This document shows positions 15,875 through 23,435 of a stretch of DNA of 64,000 nt, one piece after another (position 1 is the first letter of the stretch; each line of letters opens with the position of its first letter). A program made the translations under genes and the position numbers. The notes below the pieces were generated by a model, which was not told the origin of the DNA, searched no databases, and was given only the letters and a program-made list of their open reading frames with translations. The DNA comes from Prevotella sp. (lineage in GTDB: Bacteria > Bacteroidota > Bacteroidia > Bacteroidales > Bacteroidaceae): positions 1 through 64,000 of the forward strand of contig JAFPZD010000160.1 in assembly GCA_017417465.1 (NCBI GenBank). Reading direction: 5' to 3'.

Positions 15875-18756
15875 TATTGTGAAACGCCCGCCATGATGTT
15901 GGTGATGGCTACGATGTCGCCGATGCCCACTTCGGTGTCGCCATTGACGTCAGCCCGGCTAATGGTGGCGGTGTCAGTTTCGAGGCCAGCCATGACGTTC
16001 GTGATGGCTACGATGTCGCCGATACCCACCTCGCCGTCGTTGTTGACATCGCCCAAAATGCCACTGTCAGGCCGCAAGGTGGCAGGGTCGAAGACGCGGT
16101 TGGTCATCTGGTAGAGTGCGAGCACCTCAGCCGTTTTCAGAACATGGTCGTGCACCATGACATGGTCGTACATGGCATCGGCAGAGCCCCAGAAGGAGCC
16201 ACGCCCAAACCATAGCTGCTGGCAGGCAGCGAGGTGGTCGACGATAGCCTCATAGTCGAAGTCGGCTTTTGCGGTGACGGTCTTGCCGTTGAGTTCGCCG
16301 TTGTACTTATCGGTACTCTTCGTGCCGTCGACGTAGATGTTGATGCCACCAGTTCGTGATGCCGTCCGCGAGAAGGTGATGGTGACCAGGTGCCACCTGT
16401 TGACGGTGAGCTGCGTGGGCTGCACGCTGGTGGGATGGTTGATGTCGAGCCACTTGCCGGCATTGTTGTTGAAACCTATGTAGAGGTTGCCAGTCATGTA
16501 GAGGCGTGCGTTGCCATCGACGAGACCGAAGAGGGTGTCCCAGAGGTTGTTGTCGGTTCGTTTAACATAGAACGAGATGGTAGCACCATTCTCAAGAGCC
16601 TGCCCGTAGAGCGGGTTGGGCATGACGGCGTAGCTCTCGCTACCGTTAGCGCCGAAGTTGAGGTGGAGGACACTGCCGTTGCGCAGCGGATCGCCGTCGA
16701 CGGTGGTTGGCATAGCCGTGGTGCCGTTGCGCAGCAGCTGTGCCTCATCCGCGGTGTTCAGGGTGTTGTGCATGTCGCCGTTGTCGAAGCCATAGTGTGC
16801 GAGCATACCCGTCTTCCATTCTTCCTGCGACTGGCTGTTGGCCAGCGATGCTGCCGTGACGTTGTAGTCCTGAGCCCAGAAGTAGTCGGCACAGGTGAGG
16901 CGTGCTGCGAGCGTGACCGGCGTGTCGTCGTCGAGGCCATTGGGGTTGTAGCGCCCGTAGTTGCTGATGATGTCAGGTTGGCTGCTGGTCCACTGGAGGG
17001 AGACATTGTCGAGCTCGTCGTTGCGCATGCCGTAGAGGTCGTAGTTGCGGCGCACCGTCGTGTTGTTGGTGATGGGCACCTTCTGGTTGTTCAGGTGCCA
17101 TGCCAGCTCGTACTGTGGGTGCATCTTGTAGCCCCAGATGTTGACGCCGCTGTTGGCGGTGGCAGTGAAGGCGATGCTCTTGACGCTGCGCTGGTCCATG
17201 AGCTGCTCGAAGACGACGCCGTTGTAGGTGGTTGAGGCGAGTCGGATAGAGATGTAGTTGGTGCCCTCGTCGACCGACCATGCCCCCGTGTAGGCGCCGC
17301 TGACGGTGCCGTCGTCGTTGAGGGTGATCTTCACGGGCGTCTGCTCCTCAAAGTTAGCATGGTCCATTTTGTATTTATGGACGAGTAGGTGGTAAGTGCC
17401 GGCGATGTGCTGTCGCTGACAGGCAGTGCCCTGGGCGATGTCGTCGTCGGTGAGCGTCTCGCCGTTGTATTCAAAGGGTGATGCGACGAGCCAGCCCTGC
17501 TTGTTGAGGAAGAGCTGGTGGACGCGCACCTGGTGGCCTGCAGTGCCGTCGTTGAACTTCGTGTGGTAGACGAGATAGGTGCGGCCGTCGGGTGCGGCGA
17601 TAGCACTGTTGTGCCCCTGGGCACACTCGCCGACAGTCTGGAATCCCCAGCCGTTGTAGGCGCCCATGAGCTTCTCGCCACGGTTGTCGTTGCCTGCGCC
17701 ATAGTTCAGGGCGTAGGAGGTGAAGATGGCCGAGCGGTTGTAGATGTCCTTGTAGGGTCCATCAGGGTTTTCTGAACGGAAGACACGCATCTCGTAGCCG
17801 CCGTCGGGTGCAAAGCCACCGTAGCTGACGAAGAGGAAATAGTACTGTCCGATGTGCTCGATGTAAGGCCCCTCACCCGAGACGTAGTAGCCGCCGCCGA
17901 TCTTCTTACCGAAGTAAGGGTCGCTGGTGACGCCATCGGAGGTGCCGTTAGTAGAGGGGTAGGCGATGTTGTAGTCGCGCAGTCCCGTCGTCTCGTCGAG
18001 TTCAAGCATCCAGATGCCGCCCGACCATGAGCCATAGACGAGCCATAGCTTTCCGTTCTCGTCGTAGAATGCAGCGGGGTCGATGGTGTGTGGCCATCGC
18101 CGCCCCCAGCCATTGCCGACGTTGTAGCGTGCAGGCAGTGCCGACTGTGTGCCGATGACCAGCTCCAGATCGGTGTCCTTGTAAGAATGCCCGCTATCCT
18201 GGAATCCGCAGATGACGACCGGTCCCTGGTAGGTGTATGGGCCTGTGATGATGTCGGCCGTGAGGAGCACGATGCTGGAGTGCCACGCATCGCCGTTGAT
18301 GCTCAAGTACATGCACCACTTCTGCATATCAGGGTTCCATAGGACGTCAGGCGCCCATAGGTTGCCATTGATGTCGTAGTTGGCATCGGTGCGTGCCGAC
18401 CACTCCATGGCGTTGAAGGCGGGGAACGCCACGTCCTTATCCCCGCGCTTGACGGTCTTAACGGCGGGCGTGGTGAAGGCGCTGCTGTTGTCCTTGTTCC
18501 ATGTTGGGTTTGCCTGCGTCCAGTTCTGCATATCAGTGGTGTAGGCGCCGACTTTGTGTGAGCCAAAGATGTAGTATCGCTGGTTCTGCTCGTTGTAGAC
18601 GACGGATGGGTCGTGTATGATGACACGCCTCTTCGATGTCGTCTTATAGAGCGTCTTTGCCTGGTCGGCCGTCAGTTCGGTCTGTGCTGTGCAAACCGCA
18701 GTCTGAAAGCTGAAAGCCGAGATGACTAATAAAAAGCTTAGCAATTGGCGTTTCAT
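15874..18756 (-). CDS. GH43 family arabinanase-like enzyme with LamG module and dockerin-like tail
   Basis: 960 residues, exported (MKRQLLSFLLVISAFSF onward). The five-bladed propeller catalytic domain (about 40-450) shows the GH43 triad: Asp in IIHDPSVVY, the pKa-modulating Asp in HTIDPAAFYDENG, and the acid Glu in SGEGPYIEH. This points to endo-arabinanase or arabinosidase activity on plant arabinan; exact specificity is inferred. A LamG/concanavalin-like sandwich follows (about 665-880). The C-terminus has two calcium-loop repeats (GDVNNDGEVGIGDIVAITN and DVNGDTEVGIGDIVAITN) resembling a type I dockerin. Its stop overlaps the helicase start. No clear promoter is seen directly upstream, so it may be cotranscribed with the second GH43. 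Confidence 0.92.
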   Translation of the reverse strand: MKRQLLSFLLVISAFSFQTAVCTAQTELTADQAKTLYKTTSKRRVIIHDPSVVYNEQNQRYYIFGSHKVGAYTTDMQNWTQANPTWNKDNSSAFTTPAVKTVKRGDKDVAFPAFNAMEWSARTDANYDINGNLWAPDVLWNPDMQKWCMYLSINGDAWHSSIVLLTADIITGPYTYQGPVVICGFQDSGHSYKDTDLELVIGTQSALPARYNVGNGWGRRWPHTIDPAAFYDENGKLWLVYGSWSGGIWMLELDETTGLRDYNIAYPSTNGTSDGVTSDPYFGKKIGGGYYVSGEGPYIEHIGQYYFLFVSYGGFAPDGGYEMRVFRSENPDGPYKDIYNRSAIFTSYALNYGAGNDNRGEKLMGAYNGWGFQTVGECAQGHNSAIAAPDGRTYLVYHTKFNDGTAGHQVRVHQLFLNKQGWLVASPFEYNGETLTDDDIAQGTACQRQHIAGTYHLLVHKYKMDHANFEEQTPVKITLNDDGTVSGAYTGAWSVDEGTNYISIRLASTTYNGVVFEQLMDQRSVKSIAFTATANSGVNIWGYKMHPQYELAWHLNNQKVPITNNTTVRRNYDLYGMRNDELDNVSLQWTSSQPDIISNYGRYNPNGLDDDTPVTLAARLTCADYFWAQDYNVTAASLANSQSQEEWKTGMLAHYGFDNGDMHNTLNTADEAQLLRNGTTAMPTTVDGDPLRNGSVLHLNFGANGSESYAVMPNPLYGQALENGATISFYVKRTDNNLWDTLFGLVDGNARLYMTGNLYIGFNNNAGKWLDINHPTSVQPTQLTVNRWHLVTITFSRTASRTGGINIYVDGTKSTDKYNGELNGKTVTAKADFDYEAIVDHLAACQQLWFGRGSFWGSADAMYDHVMVHDHVLKTAEVLALYQMTNRVFDPATLRPDSGILGDVNNDGEVGIGDIVAITNVMAGLETDTATISRADVNGDTEVGIGDIVAITNIMAGVSQ

Positions 18757-18999
18757 TTCTTTTGTATTCCTTTCGTTTATTTATGTTATTCAAGTTTCGC
18801 ATTTGCTCAATTTATGTAGTTAGAAGTAGTCCTTGCGTCCCTCTGGTAGCAAGCGAGCAAAGCTCGAGCGAGAAGTCATTAGTATAGCCCTCTCAGGTGT
18901 ATAGTAGCGTCAAGTCTATCCTACTTTACCTCCTCAACTCCTTACTCCTCAACTCCTTACTATTGAGTTATGTTATTATGTTACTGTGTCTTTAAACCA
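18757..18999. other. Intergenic region with repeats between two GH43 genes
   Basis: It holds a CTTGCGTCCC-family repeat (18830-18872) and CTCCTCAACTCCTTA microsatellite (about 18930-18962). There is no good TAnnTTTG promoter on the minus strand. Confidence 0.6.
18830..18872 (-). repeat. Second dispersed repeat family, intergenic copy
   Basis: CTTGCGTCCCTCTGGTAGCA plus AGCG, followed by a small GAGCAAAGCTCGAGCG hairpin, is the intergenic counterpart of the copy inside the helicase gene at 14038-14080. Confidence 0.75.
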
Positions 19000-19965
19000 T
19001 TACCTTGTCGGAACGACGGGCTTGATGGTGCCGTCGTCATTAAACTCCATTCGGTCGATGCACACCTCGCGGTGGAAGCCGGGTCCGTTTTTCCGGTCGA
19101 GGTATGCGGCGTTGATGCGGTGGTAGACGACGTACCACTCGTCGGTGCCGGGTCGTTGTAGCACGCTGTTGTGCGCCGGGCCGTAGATAGCGTCGTCGGG
19201 GCGCTGGCGGAGGATGACTGGCTCGTCAGCTACGCGGATGGGTCCCAGTGGTGAGGTGGCCGTGCCGTAGGCGACGTGGTAGTTAGGCGACCCCGTGTCG
19301 TCGACGCTCCAGAGGAAGTAGTAGATGCCCTTCCGCTTGAAGACGTAGGTGCCCTCGCGATAGGCATAGTCCTGTAGGGAGCCACCCTGCGGCGTGAGTA
19401 ATGTGACACTGGTGCTGTCGACAGACGTCATGTCGTCGTTGAGGCGTGCGCCCGCCATGTAGCCGTTGCCCCAGTAGATGTAGCTCTGCCCATCGTCGTC
19501 GGTGAAGACGTCGACATCGATCTGCTGTCCGTGGTTCTGCCCCTTGGGACGACTGTCGATGATGGGCTGCCCGAAGTCGTGGAAGGGTCCTGTCGGCGTG
19601 TCGGCAATGGCGACGCCGATGGCCTTGCGCTCCCCCTGGTCACCGCTGTAGTAGAAGTAGTAGTGACCGTTTTTCCGCTCTATGGCCGGTGCCCACGCAT
19701 TGCCGCGTGCCCATCGCGTATCTTTCGGCAGGTCGAGAATGACGCCTTCGTACCGCCAGTCGGCCAGGTTGTCCGAGGAGTAGCAGGTGAAGTAGTAGCC
19801 GCCCCACCCCGGCGCCCCGTCGGTGGTGGAATAGATGTAGTAGCGCCCGTCGTCAGCCAGCACCTCCGGGTCGGCATGGAACTCAGGTAGAATGGGGTTG
19901 TTGTGCTGTGCGTTCGCAGTAGCCATGGCTACTGTCAGCATGATGGTCGCGAAGGTTGCCTTCAT
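19000..19965 (-). CDS. GH43 family glycosidase
   Basis: The start at 19965 (MKATFATIMLTVAMATANAQ) is chosen because it begins the signal peptide and lies just after a consensus promoter; 321 residues. The single propeller domain carries the catalytic Asp (PEFHADPEVLADDGRYYIY), modulator Asp (IDVDVFTDDDG) and acid Glu (YREGTYVFKRKG), then GPAHNSVL. It is probably an exo-acting arabinofuranosidase or beta-xylosidase. With the larger GH43 downstream it suggests arabinan or arabinoxylan as the substrate of the neighbouring SusCD system; that link is inference. Confidence 0.92.
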   Translation of the reverse strand: MKATFATIMLTVAMATANAQHNNPILPEFHADPEVLADDGRYYIYSTTDGAPGWGGYYFTCYSSDNLADWRYEGVILDLPKDTRWARGNAWAPAIERKNGHYYFYYSGDQGERKAIGVAIADTPTGPFHDFGQPIIDSRPKGQNHGQQIDVDVFTDDDGQSYIYWGNGYMAGARLNDDMTSVDSTSVTLLTPQGGSLQDYAYREGTYVFKRKGIYYFLWSVDDTGSPNYHVAYGTATSPLGPIRVADEPVILRQRPDDAIYGPAHNSVLQRPGTDEWYVVYHRINAAYLDRKNGPGFHREVCIDRMEFNDDGTIKPVVPTR

Positions 19966-20000
19966 TTTATTCGTATTTGTTTTAGTTAGAAAATCGGCTA

Positions 20001-20032
20001 CAAAGATAGCACAATCTTTCGGAATATCCAAA
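20001..20032 (-). promoter_or_regulatory. Promoter of the GH43 pair
   Basis: Minus-strand TTTG, 20 bp and TATCTTTG, about 35 bp before the start at 19965. It implies that the glycosidases can be expressed apart from the SusCD operon upstream. Confidence 0.75.
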
Positions 20033-20057
20033 CTTTTTGGCCAAAAAGCGTTTTTCG

Positions 20058-21377
20058 CTACTTGACCTTGAATGAATAGGGGTAGGTTTCTGATGGGTGA
20101 TGGGAGAAAGGCGAAGGGTTATCCAGGGATTCAAAATCCCTTGAAACTGATGGTGAAGGATGACTAGCAGGGGCACCCATGACTACAAGGAAGAGATGCT
20201 GGAGCTGTTTGCCCTTAGGACAGCGAAACACATGGTTGCCGATGTCGCCGTAGATTGACTCGCCACCGGTGGTGACGGCGACAAAGGCGTAGCGCAGGTT
20301 GTCGCCTTTCAGGCGGAGGCGTGTGATGGGTTTCACGGGCAAGGGTATGGCGTTGAAGCCGTAGTCCTCTGGCAGGTTCTTAGGTCGCAGCCAACCGCCG
20401 GGGAGCGTGTCAAGCGGACAGGTCCAGGTGCAGGCGTAGGGGCGCGTCTGCTGTCGGGCGTGGTTGAAGTCGAAGTTGATTAAATGTTGGTAGCCCCGTA
20501 GCATCTCGTCGCAGAACTGCTGCTGTGAGAGGCCATACATGCGCTTGTAGGTGATGACCGGATCTTCGCCACGACGTCCCTGACGGAAGAGCTCAGCGAT
20601 GGACTGCCGACCGTGGAGGTCACTCCACCACTGGATGACGTAGGGTGAGTGGTAGATGTTTTCCATGTGGAGGAATGCCTTGTGTGTTAAGCCCTTGAAT
20701 GCTTCGAAATGGTAGTTCTCATCGCGCAGCCACCAAGGGTTGACTTGCCAGAGCATCCATTGTGATGTCATTTCGAAGAACCCTGTGCCGCCCCAGCACT
20801 CGCCGATGCTGTCGGCCATGATCTGAGCCTGGAAGGAGTGTCCCAGCTCATGAGCCATGCAGTTCATCGTCTTGTCTTGTATGCGATTGGGAGCCACCCA
20901 CAGGGCGCCAATGAAGTTGTCGTAGGTGCCACCGTAGGCAGTGCCCTCAAGCGAGTACATCACCATGACCATCATCTTGTAGCGGTCGGCTTTTGAGAAG
21001 TCCCCCTCTACTGCCCCTGAGGGGACTTCTATAGTGTTCCCCTTGGAGGACGAAAGGGGAGCTATCCATCCTAACGTATCGCGGAAAAAGGTGTAGAACG
21101 ACTGCACACGCTCCATGAGCACGGAGAGGTTGAACGCCATGGGACGCCCATCAAGCTGTGGCGGGTTCTGGAGGTCATTGCCAAAGCCGCGCTCCCACAT
21201 AAAAACGAGGTCACGCGTCTCGGCAGAGCGTCGCCAGCACCACTGCGACGTGTCACTCTCTAAGTTCATCGACCGCAGGTCCTCGGGGATGTAGATGCGC
21301 TTCTGAGCCCCTGCGGGGCAAATGAAGAATGAAAAATGAAGAATGAACAGTAGAGTGCAAAAGACCTGTCGCTTCAT
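20058..21377 (-). CDS. Secreted zincin-like protein (HELGH motif), DUF6055-like
   Basis: 439 residues with signal sequence KRQVFCTLLFILHFSFFI followed by CPAGAQK. The HExxH motif in NCMAHELGHSFQAQ (about residues 175-190) and a following Glu (GTGFFEMTSQW) suggest a metallopeptidase-like fold. It resembles DUF6055-type proteins, but that is from memory. The signal peptide h-region coincides with an AT-rich repeat (CATTTTTCATTCTTCATT type). About 20 residues near position 105 (APLSSSKGNTIEVPSGAVEG) are the in-frame translation of a repeat at 20999-21062. It is the last gene of the SusCD operon and overlaps no other gene. Confidence 0.75.
   Translation of the reverse strand: MKRQVFCTLLFILHFSFFICPAGAQKRIYIPEDLRSMNLESDTSQWCWRRSAETRDLVFMWERGFGNDLQNPPQLDGRPMAFNLSVLMERVQSFYTFFRDTLGWIAPLSSSKGNTIEVPSGAVEGDFSKADRYKMMVMVMYSLEGTAYGGTYDNFIGALWVAPNRIQDKTMNCMAHELGHSFQAQIMADSIGECWGGTGFFEMTSQWMLWQVNPWWLRDENYHFEAFKGLTHKAFLHMENIYHSPYVIQWWSDLHGRQSIAELFRQGRRGEDPVITYKRMYGLSQQQFCDEMLRGYQHLINFDFNHARQQTRPYACTWTCPLDTLPGGWLRPKNLPEDYGFNAIPLPVKPITRLRLKGDNLRYAFVAVTTGGESIYGDIGNHVFRCPKGKQLQHLFLVVMGAPASHPSPSVSRDFESLDNPSPFSHHPSETYPYSFKVK
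20999..21062 (-). repeat. Degenerate palindromic repeat pair inside the zincin-like gene
   Basis: Two GC palindromes (CCCCTGAGGGG and CCCCTTGGAGGACGAAAGGGG) in 64 bp, in frame, encoding SSSKGNTIEVPSGAVEG. They are similar in style to, but diverged from, the SPLRGDRGG family. Confidence 0.5.
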
Positions 21378-21429
21378 AAATGGGGGTAAGTGGTGGTAGA
21401 TGAATGATAGGGGTATGCGCAGCTAATTC

Positions 21430-23307
21430 TCAATTCTCAATTCTCAAATACCAGTTAGACGTGTCGGAGAGCTTCGTAAACAGCGCGGCATCGGTGGTGC
21501 CGTTACGGCGAGCCACGCGTGTGGCCAGGTAGGCAGGATCATTGCGGCGCAAGGCGATACGCATGAGGTCGTAGAACCGATGGCCTTCGAATGCGAACTC
21601 AAGGGCTTCCTCGTCAGTGATAAGATCCTCGACGTGTTCCATCTGGTATTGCAGGCGTGCAGCATCGGTGAGCGTCGAGTCGTCGGGCAGCACATAGCTG
21701 CTGTTGTAGGCCGTGAAGCCGCAGCCACGGGAGTGGAGACCAGTGGTGTTCTCGTTCGAGGCGCCTGCCGTTGTCTCAATGATGTAGTTGTTGTTGGGGA
21801 AGTTGAATGTGTGCAGCCAGTCGGCATCGGCAGGATAGTAGGGTATGACCTCGTTGTCGATGACATTGTTGTTGACGCCCTGCTTCAGAATCTGGAAAGC
21901 GAAGCGCGGGAAGCCGGCACGGTTGAGGGCCTCGGCCATGCGTAGGTAGACCATGGCTCGTCGTAGCAAGTGGACATTCCGTGTGTTGTATTTCATGATG
22001 TTAGAGAAGTTGGAGATGCGCTTGCCGTCGATGATGACGTAGTTCTCGTCGTGTGTGTAGACAGATTGCAGGCGGAGGTCGCCATTGCGACGGTTTGTCA
22101 AGCCTTCTGGGGCGAATATGAACTCGCCGCCAGTGGTGTACTGGCAGTACTTTTGAGCGGCTGAGAGGTCGATGATGGCCTGCGAAGGGATGATGCTGGC
22201 GCGGTAGTCGTTGTTCTCGTTGGTGTTGAAGAGGTCGCGCAGCTCGCTGTAGTTCCCCTCGGAGGGTATGGAGTCGCCGGGGATCATGGTGATGAGCTCT
22301 CCTGTCGACATGCTTGTTTCCGTCACGAATGAGCTGAGAGACCAGCTGTCCGAAATGCTAATCCAGTGTGCATCGCTGTTCAGAAATCTTACGGCATTGG
22401 TGGAGATGGGATAGACGGAGTTGTTGCCATTGCGCGTACTTATATATTTATAATAGTTTTCAGCGGCAGCCCGATATTGCCCCGACCAAAGATAGAGGTC
22501 GCCGAGTAGCACATAGATGGGGTAGTAGAACAACTGTGAGTCAGTGCCGCGGATGACGCTGTAGCCAGGCATTTCGGTGTCGGCATACGGTGTGATGTCG
22601 TTGATAAGGTATTGGCAGACTTGCTGAATGTCGTACTGTGGATAGTCTTTCTCGGCATCAGCCTTGGTAAGAATGGGGTCGGTGATGAAAGGCACACGCC
22701 CGTAGTTCATTACCAGCTGCAGGTAGGTCCATGCCCGGAAGGCCTTCACGGCGGCGTACTCCTTTTGGAAGATGAGCTCGTTGCGGTTGTTGCGCAGGGC
22801 GGTATCCGCACGTGCGATGAAGAAGTTGCAGTTGTTGATGACGGCGTAGTAGTCACGTGGCTGGTTGTACTTGTTGTCATCGCCGACAGTGAATTGCGCC
22901 AGCTCGCGCAGGTCGGCGGAGCCATTGTTGGTGACACTGACCAGATCGGCACGCACCTCACCAAGGAGGATGGTGCGGTCGGCGAGCACCTGCAGCTTGT
23001 TCATGATGCCAGCCACAGACCACAGCGTGTCAGCATCGCTGTCAAGGGTGTGGTCGTCGGCATAAATGACCTGGTCGGAGTCCTCGTAGAGGAAGTCGGA
23101 ACAGGAGGTCAAGGCCAAGGCCCAGACAAGGCCGAAGGCCCACCCAAGCCCTCCCGAAGGGAGGGATGTTTTTATAGATAAAGGGGTGAAAGCCCACCCA
23201 AGCCCTCCCGAAGGGAGGGATGTTTTTATAGATAAAAGCGCGAGGATGGCGGAGCGGGCTTTTTTTATTGTCTTGATTATCTTTGTCATCTTATTCATCT
23301 TTGTCAT
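21430..23307 (-). CDS. SusD/RagB-family nutrient-binding lipoprotein
   Basis: 625 residues. It is an outer-membrane SusD-type lipoprotein that captures oligosaccharides for the SusC transporter encoded just upstream. The lipobox is ALTSC (Cys69), and the mature protein has typical SusD features (FRAWTYLQLVMNYGRVPF, DLYLWSGQY, FEGHRFYDLMR). The signal peptide is unusually long because residues 26-40 and 44-58 are two in-frame copies of the palindromic repeat (SIKTSLPSGGLGWAF); no Met lies between them and the lipobox, so they must be translated. Its last residues and stop fall in a GAGAATTGAGAATT microsatellite. It is likely in one operon from 38829 to 20058. Confidence 0.93.
   Translation of the reverse strand: MTKMNKMTKIIKTIKKARSAILALLSIKTSLPSGGLGWAFTPLSIKTSLPSGGLGWAFGLVWALALTSCSDFLYEDSDQVIYADDHTLDSDADTLWSVAGIMNKLQVLADRTILLGEVRADLVSVTNNGSADLRELAQFTVGDDNKYNQPRDYYAVINNCNFFIARADTALRNNRNELIFQKEYAAVKAFRAWTYLQLVMNYGRVPFITDPILTKADAEKDYPQYDIQQVCQYLINDITPYADTEMPGYSVIRGTDSQLFYYPIYVLLGDLYLWSGQYRAAAENYYKYISTRNGNNSVYPISTNAVRFLNSDAHWISISDSWSLSSFVTETSMSTGELITMIPGDSIPSEGNYSELRDLFNTNENNDYRASIIPSQAIIDLSAAQKYCQYTTGGEFIFAPEGLTNRRNGDLRLQSVYTHDENYVIIDGKRISNFSNIMKYNTRNVHLLRRAMVYLRMAEALNRAGFPRFAFQILKQGVNNNVIDNEVIPYYPADADWLHTFNFPNNNYIIETTAGASNENTTGLHSRGCGFTAYNSSYVLPDDSTLTDAARLQYQMEHVEDLITDEEALEFAFEGHRFYDLMRIALRRNDPAYLATRVARRNGTTDAALFTKLSDTSNWYLRIEN
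23139..23236 (-). repeat. Two direct palindromic repeats encoding the SusD signal peptide
   Basis: Copies at 23139-23182 and 23193-23236 share the inner flank TATCTATAAAAACAT, core CCCTCCCTTCGGGAGGG and outer flank CTTGGGTGGGC. The 54-bp period keeps the frame. Confidence 0.95.
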
Positions 23308-23340
23308 CTTATGTCGTTCTATTGCTGTTATGGGGTTGTT

Positions 23341-23382
23341 TATCTATTTAGACATCCCTCCCTTCGGGAGGGCTTGGGTGGG
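23341..23382 (+). repeat. Inverted palindromic repeat upstream of the SusD gene
   Basis: TATCTATTTAGACAT, CCCTCCCTTCGGGAGGG, CTTGGGTGGGC: the same repeat in the opposite orientation, between the SusC stop and SusD start, so the pair encloses the SusD start codon. Confidence 0.92.
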
Positions 23383-23435
23383 CTTTCGGCCTTGGGGTCT
23401 TGGGTGGGCTTTTTGTGGGCTTTTTGTGGGCTTTT

